Part shown: piece after piece, positions 8,493 to 14,919 of the stretch
Layout of the letters: every line of letters begins with the position of its first letter
Numbering within the stretch: position 1 is the stretch's first letter
Assembly (NCBI GenBank): GCA_009731375.1
Contig: BJOX01000284.1
Span: forward strand, 570,303 to 594,303
Origin: Paulinella micropora
Lineage: Eukaryota > Cercozoa > Imbricatea > Euglyphida
Length of the DNA: 24,001 nucleotides
Direction of reading: 5' to 3'
The notes under the pieces: generated by a model
What the model was told of the DNA's origin: nothing
What the model saw: the letters and a program-made list of their open reading frames with translations, nothing else
The model's database searches: none
Program-made: the position numbers and the translations under genes

Positions 8493-10860
8493 TCATAAAA
8501 CCATCCTCCGACTGGTCGTCATATTGACCACTCAACATCTTCTGCATCGCCTTCTGAAAGAGCCCCGGGGCCTGTTTGAGTCCCATCGGAAGCACCTTCC
8601 ACTGGTATATTTCCATACCAACCACGAATGCAGTCAGCCATCTGGATTTCTCGTCCAGTGGTATCTGCCAGAAGCCGTTCTTAAGGTCAATGACCGAATA
8701 GAATTTAGCATTCCGCAGCACTCTTCTGCCCTCTTCTAAGGTCGGCAGAGGATTTCTCTCTTCCTCTAGCACCTTATTCACACGGGCATAATTGATCGTC
8801 AAACGCCATTCTCCTCCTGGCTTGGGGACGATTTTCGGTTGAGAGACAATTGGAGATGTAGATCTCTCAATAAAGTCCTCATTGAGCAACTGTCTCACGT
8901 TCTCCTCCGCTATCTTCGCCTCATGTATGCTCAAATTTGCCCTCCGCGGTGCCGGAGATGGCTCCGCACCCGGTATCTTGTAAATGACAGCAGTGAAGTC
9001 CTCCGACATTACACAACCTGCCCGAGGAGGGTCGAAAATTTCTCTGTACGCCTCCATCTTAGCTTTGAGAAGCTCCTTCTCTCTCTCCGTACCCACTCCT
9101 TCTAACATTTTCCGCGCCGCCGCTTGGAAATCTTCCTCCGACATCTTCTTATGTTCTTTGAGGGGCGCTAAGTCCTCCTCCAAACTCAAATCTTCCTCGG
9201 ACAAATCGTCCAGTCCCGTCCGTTCATACGTGACTGTGTCCGGCTCATCATCATGACCGAGTCCGACAAGCATATCAATAAGGTTCGCGTATTGTATCGG
9301 AGCCTTACGGGTGTAGAAACCATCAAAGCATGTGAAAGCTTGAGGTATCAATTTCAACTTGTCCTGGGCTCTGAGCTTCCGCTTGTATGCACTGCTCTGC
9401 TCCCGAGACCCGAGTCGACAAGCCACCACTAACTGTTGCTTGCGAGAGGGAACCGGTATAGGATGATCAATAAGCCGGTCCCTTATCTCCTGTGCCCATA
9501 TCGCCTTCTCATTGTACGGCAGAATGACAGTATACGGCTTGTTACTCTCAAATAGAGTCCGTAGACACTTTTTCACTTCAGTTAATGAGCGCGGCCAGGT
9601 AGGCACATCGCCCCAAAAGTTCGTGATAAAAGTTTTAATGTCATCCTCTGGAGTATCGGGGATACGCCCCTTCCTCCTTGGCACAAACGCCTCTCTCTTT
9701 TCATCTGACATCTTTGCGTGGTAACAGTAGCCATTAGTAATATGGACATCTGCCCCACCACCTTCTGCGAATCTGGCCAACGACGGGCACTGTTTCGCAA
9801 CACATATTATCTCCTCATTACGCGCTACGATTAAGTCATCAATAGACTTTTTGTCCCATGCGGGAATCGTAACCGTATACGCCTGCATCTCCGTCTCCCA
9901 ATTGTCGGTCCAGGACAGTTCGTCCGGCACTGTGACATAGGGGTGTACATAGGCTTCAGTTGCCTCATGTACGAAGGCCAACCTTTTTCTCTCCGTTGCT
10001 AGACTCAGCTCAAAAGCCTCGTATGAGTCAGTAGCAGTCATCGGATTAATATCCTCCTTCTCTCCATTCTTCACTCCATAAATTACTCGCCGTGCGGCGC
10101 AATCGATCACTGCCCCCATCGTAGCCAATTGGTCATACGACAGCAGGATTGAACCGTGGTAATCGGGGACAACATAGAGGTCCGCACGATATACTCGAAC
10201 GGATGCCAATTTGAAAATTAATGTGACGATGCCCGTAATTTCCGTACGGCTGCCTACCCCTTTTAGGGTCCCCTTTGTTTTTCTAATATTTTTGTCAACC
10301 CATGTCCGGTGACTATTCAAAAACTTCTGGGTGACAATATTAATATTCGCCATCGTATCATTACCAACTTTTAATGTGGTTTGTAAAGTTTCACAAAAGA
10401 GGTCAGTGTAGCATAGCGCGTCCGGTCTATGTATACTAGCCGCTAGCACATGAATTTTTTGTTCTAGGGTTTTGAGTCTAAGCTCAAGTTCCTTGTCCTC
10501 CTTCCATTCTTCCCTCTTTTCCTCCAACTTAACTTCTTGAGTCTCCGGGGCTTCCGGTATCCCAAGTGTCCGCTTGACAGAGTCCGGTACACTAGATGTA
10601 CACTTGTCTACCGTAGAGACGGTTGCGTCCTTTCGCGGGGGAACGGTCCGCTGCTTCTTCGTAGGCGGAGACCTAGCCTTCAGTTGCGGCTTCCTCTCCT
10701 CCATCGCCTTCTTCGCCTTCCTATTCGCATCATTTATCATATTAGCTCTCGAAGGATGAACTAGCAAATGCTTACCTTGAGGCTTGTGAGGCTGTGTGCC
10801 TTCAACTTCACGTCTAGGAGGAACGGAACCGTTCGTATCCTGTTCAGCAACAGTAGGCAT
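8452..10860 (-). CDS. Pol part 1: aspartic protease and N-terminal reverse transcriptase
   Basis: Residues 1-130 are a basic then acidic lead-in; the frame is in fact open from 10,935. The retropepsin-like domain spans about 155-262. Its active-site triplet reads Asp168-Thr-Met (NDTMANINIV) instead of D-S/T-G, and the distal part has SILLSYDQLATMGAVID. Residues 265-600 are an unassigned, mostly charged linker. RT begins at about 605: RLTINYARVNK, then YSVIDLKNGFWQIPL with the first catalytic Asp723, and LPMGLKQAPGLFQ. The frame then fails: the YIDD box sits in the next frame at 8,462-8,451, so a +1 shift lies at 8,475-8,495. As it stands this product lacks the two RT metal-binding aspartates of YIDD. 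Confidence 0.9.
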   Translation of the reverse strand: MPTVAEQDTNGSVPPRREVEGTQPHKPQGKHLLVHPSRANMINDANRKAKKAMEERKPQLKARSPPTKKQRTVPPRKDATVSTVDKCTSSVPDSVKRTLGIPEAPETQEVKLEEKREEWKEDKELELRLKTLEQKIHVLAASIHRPDALCYTDLFCETLQTTLKVGNDTMANINIVTQKFLNSHRTWVDKNIRKTKGTLKGVGSRTEITGIVTLIFKLASVRVYRADLYVVPDYHGSILLSYDQLATMGAVIDCAARRVIYGVKNGEKEDINPMTATDSYEAFELSLATERKRLAFVHEATEAYVHPYVTVPDELSWTDNWETEMQAYTVTIPAWDKKSIDDLIVARNEEIICVAKQCPSLARFAEGGGADVHITNGYCYHAKMSDEKREAFVPRRKGRIPDTPEDDIKTFITNFWGDVPTWPRSLTEVKKCLRTLFESNKPYTVILPYNEKAIWAQEIRDRLIDHPIPVPSRKQQLVVACRLGSREQSSAYKRKLRAQDKLKLIPQAFTCFDGFYTRKAPIQYANLIDMLVGLGHDDEPDTVTYERTGLDDLSEEDLSLEEDLAPLKEHKKMSEEDFQAAARKMLEGVGTEREKELLKAKMEAYREIFDPPRAGCVMSEDFTAVIYKIPGAEPSPAPRRANLSIHEAKIAEENVRQLLNEDFIERSTSPIVSQPKIVPKPGGEWRLTINYARVNKVLEEERNPLPTLEEGRRVLRNAKFYSVIDLKNGFWQIPLDEKSRWLTAFVVGMEIYQWKVLPMGLKQAPGLFQKAMQKMLSGQYDDQSEDGFMRRRGQKICILLHR

Positions 10861-10935
10861 AACTGTGACTGTCGGATTAAAAAGAACAGTTTTTATCTCC
10901 TTCTTTCTCTTCTCCTCCTCCCTCTTTTCCTCCCG

Positions 10936-10941
10936 TCATTC
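10936..10941 (-). promoter_or_regulatory. In-frame TGA followed by CGG between Gag tail and Pol
   Basis: The only stop between the Gag tail and the protease-RT frame is TGA at 10,938-10,936, followed in frame by CGG. UGA-CGG is a known leaky context in several plant RNA viruses (type II readthrough motif), where a 3' RNA structure helps. Here it could set the Gag:Pol ratio, or simply be a CGA to TGA mutation. The coordinates include the base triplet before the stop. Confidence 0.35.
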
Positions 10942-11439
10942 TAGGACTTCAACACGCTCACCTGAGCCAGTGTCTTCGTCTTGACGTCCCCCCTCCGCAG
11001 CGGTATAAGCTTGCTGGGGGTAGTTGGAGCTGGAACTGGAGCTATAATTCCAGTATCCGTGTCCTCTGGGAGGGCGCGCTGGGGTCCGGCCTCCCCTTCC
11101 CCGATAGCCCCGACCTCTTGGTGCCCATCCTCTTGGTGTCCCTCGGGACCCTCGTGACGCTCCTCTCGTCTCTCCTCCTCTAGTCGGCGCCGCTTGTCGG
11201 CCCGCTGCTTCTTTCTCCTCCTTTCTCTTCATCTTCTCAAGGAAGGAAATGATGGCCTCCCGGAACTCTCCGTCCGCGACCATATTTGCATTCCACCTCC
11301 TCTCCACCAACTCCTTCTTGTAAACTCTGTATAAGGCCTGCTCCTTTTTTGAGCCTTTGAGTTCTCTCAGGAAGATATTTCGCATCCTGTCATCGTCAGA
11401 GTCATGACTGTGTGACAGGTGCCTACTCCATGCTTCGCC
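10936..11439 (-). CDS. Gag C-terminal RGG-rich tail, -1 frame relative to Gag
   Basis: Open in the -1 frame from 11,439 (first Met at 11,385), overlapping the end of the Gag frame by 73 bases. A charged helical part (LRELKGSKKEQALYR onward) is followed by an Arg/Gly-rich region with many RG and RGG units, then a Ser/Tyr stretch. RGG regions bind RNA, so this probably serves the role of the nucleocapsid. I see no X-XXY-YYZ slippery heptamer in the overlap, which favours a one-base deletion over programmed frameshifting. The frame ends at TGA 10,938-10,936, after which the same frame stays open into the protease-RT frame. Confidence 0.7.
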   Translation of the reverse strand, partial: GEAWSRHLSHSHDSDDDRMRNIFLRELKGSKKEQALYRVYKKELVERRWNANMVADGEFREAIISFLEKMKRKEEKEAAGRQAAPTRGGETRGASRGSRGTPRGWAPRGRGYRGRGGRTPARPPRGHGYWNYSSSSSSNYPQQAYTAAEGGRQDEDTGSGERVEVLE

Positions 11440-13439
11440 TCATTCTTACACGCCATATATGAAAAATAGCGGTAGCACGGCGTCGGCTCGTCTCTCCCCC
11501 TCTTTTGACCCGCCGACCGAGTTGTATGTGCTGCTTGAGCACCTCCAACCCCTTGTGTCGCGGCACTAGAGAATGACTCGGTGGCCGTGTCCAAGTCGGA
11601 ACACGCTTCGAGCACCTCCCTATACAGGTCGCTCGGCTGAACAGCCGCTACGGCACTCTCGTATATATTTGTTTCTAAAAAATCCGCCGTCTTCACCGCC
11701 GCGAAGGTCGGACAGGACTGTATGATCCTTGCGAGCTTGCTCGGGTGTCGTGCACACAAAGCACTCAGGAAGTACAAAATGATAGACTTCCGGCTATAAA
11801 AGAGCCCGTACTTGGCGCTGACCTCAGTGAGGATCGCTGCCAACCTCGCGCTAATGCCCAGCCCTTCGTTCACCTCTTGAAAAATCTCAAACCCAATCAA
11901 AGTACCAGTACACAGATGCTGATACCCATGAGTTTTAAAGTATTGCAAGAGGACGGCAACTGGCACCGTGCACTGCAGGTCTGAGGCTGCTCTCCTAGCC
12001 GACACCTCTACCGCTCGCAACGCCTTGTATTCCACAACATCAAATCCTTGTGTGAGGATTGATGGGTCCAACAAGGTGGACAACGCCTCATACTCCTGTG
12101 TTTCGTCCGTTGGATGCTGCTTCATACAAGCATCAATTCTTCGGAGCTTGTCTCGAAGGTTCGCATCCGTGTCCTTCTGACTCGCTGTCTCTGCGAACAG
12201 CGTCAGAGCAGTGGCATCGGACTTGGTATATTTTTGGAAGGCGTTAATGATAGCCTGTCTGTCCTTCTTGTCATTATTGTTGACAATGACAGTGGTAGGC
12301 GCTGAGCTAGTCGTAGGGGCAGGAGGGGCTGTATGGGCTGACGGGACGTACCCAGGGGGAGACATAAAAGGCCCAGAGGAAGGTGCCTGTCTCGTAGCCG
12401 TCGCCTTAGCCAATGCAATCTTTGCCTCCAACTCCTTCTTTTCTTTCTCCTCTGCTCTTTCCCTGATATGCAGGTCTTGAGCATGATGAAAAAAAGACAT
12501 GAGCTCGGCAGCCTTCCGAAGGAACAGAGCCTTCTCCGCCAACTCCTTCTCTCCCGCTTTATTGGTGAGGGCGGGTGCGGCCGTTCCCTCCAAGATCGTA
12601 TGATCCTTGGTGAAAGCCCACCTCTTCCATGCGTCGTCCTTCTGCAAGGCCGCATGCAACTTCTTAATCTTCGTCACCCCTCCAGCTTCGCCTTCTATTT
12701 CTTTCAGGGCCGGGTGAAGGTCCCTGCCATAAATCGGGGTTTGTTGGAGTTTATTCAAGTCCACCAACTTGATCTCCATAAGTCTCAGGGGTATATCCAT
12801 GACATTAATCTGTCCTCGGACGTTCCTGGACTTAAACTCCCCTTCCCCTCTTTTGATTGATTCGATATCCTGACCAGGATCGAGCAACCTAGCCAGTGCT
12901 CTTGAATCCCATGGCAGGACAGTCTTGTTAGACTGGTACTCATAGAGTATAGCACACTCGAACACTTTCCATGTGAGGTCGAGAAGCTCCAGTAAAGACA
13001 TATTGTCCCCAAATGAGACATGTTGCACCTGTAACTGTGCACTGCCATCTCTGAGGAATTTTGCAAGAGACAGGGCTTGTTTTGGGAGGGGGTAACAGAT
13101 ATCCTCCTTTCTCAAGGGATCTCCCCATCGTATTTTTTTTTCTGGGGGAATGAATAGCCATTTATAGGCCTCATCCTTCCCTATTTTATCCTCAAAGTCC
13201 TTCTCACTTAGATTGCCATATTCGGCCACAAACCTCGCTTCCTCCTCTTTCTCGACTTCCGACTCTCCCATCCGCCCAGGGGCGAGCAGTCGGTCCTCTG
13301 GTCCTCCTGTTTCATAGGAAGGCACTGCCAGATCTCCCCCGTCCCCAAGAGGGCCAACGTTATCCTCCTGGTCTATTGGGGTTCTCTCATTCTCTCCTCC
13401 TTCTTCATTCCAATATGCTTCTTCAGACCTAGAAGACAT
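11367..13439 (-). CDS. Gag-like structural protein of the gypsy-like element (690 aa)
   Basis: First gene of the element, presumed to form the virus-like particle and bind its RNA. The first 70 residues are strongly acidic. Next comes a mainly helical region (about 75-345), a Pro/Thr/Ala-rich linker (about 345-390), and a second helical region (about 395-610) that may be the capsid fold. Near the end is a metal-finger-like motif: Cys655, Cys664, Cys675 and His676, spaced C-x8-C-x10-C. The standard C-x2-C-x4-H-x4-C Gag knuckle is absent. The frame ends in TGA at 11,369-11,367, but the -1 frame is open from 11,439 and continues as a basic RGG tail, so the break lies in or just after the finger. 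The assignment rests on position and composition; I do not recognise the family. Confidence 0.75.
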   Translation of the reverse strand: MSSRSEEAYWNEEGGENERTPIDQEDNVGPLGDGGDLAVPSYETGGPEDRLLAPGRMGESEVEKEEEARFVAEYGNLSEKDFEDKIGKDEAYKWLFIPPEKKIRWGDPLRKEDICYPLPKQALSLAKFLRDGSAQLQVQHVSFGDNMSLLELLDLTWKVFECAILYEYQSNKTVLPWDSRALARLLDPGQDIESIKRGEGEFKSRNVRGQINVMDIPLRLMEIKLVDLNKLQQTPIYGRDLHPALKEIEGEAGGVTKIKKLHAALQKDDAWKRWAFTKDHTILEGTAAPALTNKAGEKELAEKALFLRKAAELMSFFHHAQDLHIRERAEEKEKKELEAKIALAKATATRQAPSSGPFMSPPGYVPSAHTAPPAPTTSSAPTTVIVNNNDKKDRQAIINAFQKYTKSDATALTLFAETASQKDTDANLRDKLRRIDACMKQHPTDETQEYEALSTLLDPSILTQGFDVVEYKALRAVEVSARRAASDLQCTVPVAVLLQYFKTHGYQHLCTGTLIGFEIFQEVNEGLGISARLAAILTEVSAKYGLFYSRKSIILYFLSALCARHPSKLARIIQSCPTFAAVKTADFLETNIYESAVAAVQPSDLYREVLEACSDLDTATESFSSAATQGVGGAQAAHTTRSAGQKRGRDEPTPCYRYFSYMACKNEAKHGVGTCHTVMTLTMTGCEISS

Positions 13440-14200
13440 GGTCTCTGAAGGAATACAAAGGAGATAGATCTGTTTCTACTCCGTAATTACTCTGTTCGTC
13501 TCTGAGGAACGAATAGAGAGGAAAGATGAAAAGACAGTGTAGAGAGAGAGAGTCTCACCTCTATGTCTTATGTGTTTTTGTTTGTGAGAAAGAAGTAGTC
13601 TATACGACTTTCTCTGAAAACTTGATCTCCTTCTCCACTCCTCTTTTCTTTTTCTCTTTTTGTTGTTGTATCTGTTATGAGGTACGAGGACCTACGTACA
13701 GATAATGTCAAAGAGGCTCGAGAAGCACTCCTTGAGAAGTCGACCTGTCGTCTGACACTTGTTCAGACCTATTGTCGAAAAACAGTCAGAGATTTGCAAA
13801 AATACTCTGATGTATGTGTTTTGAGAGGCAACTAAGTGCACAGACTTGAAAGGAGGAGTACTACGCTCGTGTCCTTCAAGTTTGTTTGTAACTGTGAGTG
13901 TTTGTTTGTACGTCTGTTGACCTACTCTGTCTCTGTCTCAAGAGAGAACACAAGAACAGCTATGAGGTCTGGTGTCTGGCCTCCTTATGAGGACACAGAT
14001 ACAGGCTGTGTAGAGGGTACTGAGACACCTACTCACAAACGCCTAGACGTCTGGTTTTGCAAAAGGAGCTGTGTGGGGATGTGCTGGAGTATTTGTTTTT
14101 TGGAACACCTACTCAGAAGAGATAGGTCTGTCCAATTTTTCTTTCTGCTGTTCCAAAAACAAGCCAGAAAAGATATCAGCCTTGTGCTGGTGACTCCAAT
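13440..14200 (-). other. Leader region of the gypsy-like element, no gene recognised
   Basis: Lies directly upstream (minus sense) of the Gag start, rich in CT/GA runs near 13,540-13,680. A 5' LTR and primer-binding site would be expected here. A weak primer-site candidate, TGGAGTCACCAGCAC on the minus strand (14,198-14,184), follows GTAACA, a common gypsy LTR end. I could not find the matching second LTR. An open plus-strand frame at 13,836-14,228 has no recognisable content. Confidence 0.35.
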
Positions 14201-14639
14201 GTTACAATCCCTGAAGATAGCTCGATAAAAAGTCGGTAATACAACCAAACACAAATCCCCAAAGGAGAATGATGTCTCGTTATATTAGCTCAGTGAAGCC
14301 GAAAAAGAAAGCGGCCACAGACCACGGTTAAAATGGCATTAGGTCAAATCCGGCCAAACGATATTGAAATACTGGGAAAAAACTAGGTGCACCTGACACC
14401 CGAAAAACTGTACTTTTTACCGGCTATCCGGGGGGTGATGCCTACAGTTTGTGACAGTATCAGAGCTGGATTTGAAGAACTGGTCTGAGGTGGCATTGGC
14501 GGTGCCAATGCCAATTTACCCTGCGTGGTTAGCTCTCTGTTTCAAAGCGGTCGGATGACTTAGGAGTCACTTACAACGTTTTGGTGGGGCCGATTCAGTT
14601 CTCTGTTAACGATTCAGTTATCTGTTAAAGGGTTCTGTA
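14201..14639. other. Left flank of the piggyBac element, no gene
   Basis: No coding frame or element recognised. It holds a perfect 10-bp inverted repeat with a 3-base loop at 14,491-14,513 (TGGCATTGGC, GGT, GCCAATGCCA). Whether this is host DNA or part of the retroelement LTR is unresolved. Confidence 0.45.
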
Positions 14640-14643
14640 TTAA

Positions 14644-14657
14644 CCCTTAACTGGTTT
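14644..14657 (+). repeat. piggyBac left terminal inverted repeat
   Basis: CCCTTAACTGGTTT directly after TTAA at 14,640-14,643. It matches the right end at 13 of 14 bases in inverted orientation. Confidence 0.93.
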
Positions 14658-14661
14658 CAAT

Positions 14662-14692
14662 CACCAAAAGTGGCTTCAATCCCCAAAAGTGG
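14662..14692 (+). repeat. Left subterminal repeat pair
   Basis: CACCAAAAGTGG at 14,662-14,673 and CCCCAAAAGTGG at 14,681-14,692, as part of a 19-bp near-tandem unit beginning TTCAATC. These are likely transposase binding sites by analogy with subterminal repeats of other piggyBac elements. Confidence 0.75.
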
Positions 14693-14919
14693 TTTGAAAT
14701 TTTTGAGTTGAATAAAACCATAAATACCAATCGAAACAAGCTGTACTACGCTGCAAATTTAATATTTACGTGTTGGGGAAGCTATCTGTGAAAACCAGGA
14801 TGTCATAGCTTGTCTAGAAGTGACTTAAATATGAAACTGAAACCTGGCACCAACCACTTTTTTCATGAATTTTCGTTGCCTTTTTTTACTTGGCGGTGAC
14901 ATTTTTTTTTCCCTACATC

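Larger units (their letters stand above)
5125..13439 (-). mobile_element. Ty3/gypsy-like retroelement coding core, degraded
   Basis: Minus-strand order is Gag, RGG tail, aspartic protease, RT, RNase H, integrase, GPY/F, C-terminal extension. RT and RNase H before integrase is the Ty3/gypsy order. Six breaks are visible: a -1 shift near 11,412-11,420, TGA at 10,938-10,936, a +1 shift at 8,475-8,495, TGA at 7,898-7,896, a one-base loss in an A run at 6,804-6,802, and TGA at 5,685-5,683. Reading continues in frame after each TGA. LTRs were not found by eye, so the true ends are unknown. The breaks suggest an old copy, although the frameshifts could be assembly errors and the first stop could be programmed. 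Confidence 0.93.

Noticed and set aside
11745-12860. Plus-strand and off-frame open frames over the Gag region
   Set aside because: Shadows of the minus-strand Gag frame, with no motif of their own.
13836-14228. 130-residue plus-strand frame
   Set aside because: No motif, lies in the leader of the minus-strand retroelement, and composition resembles non-coding sequence.
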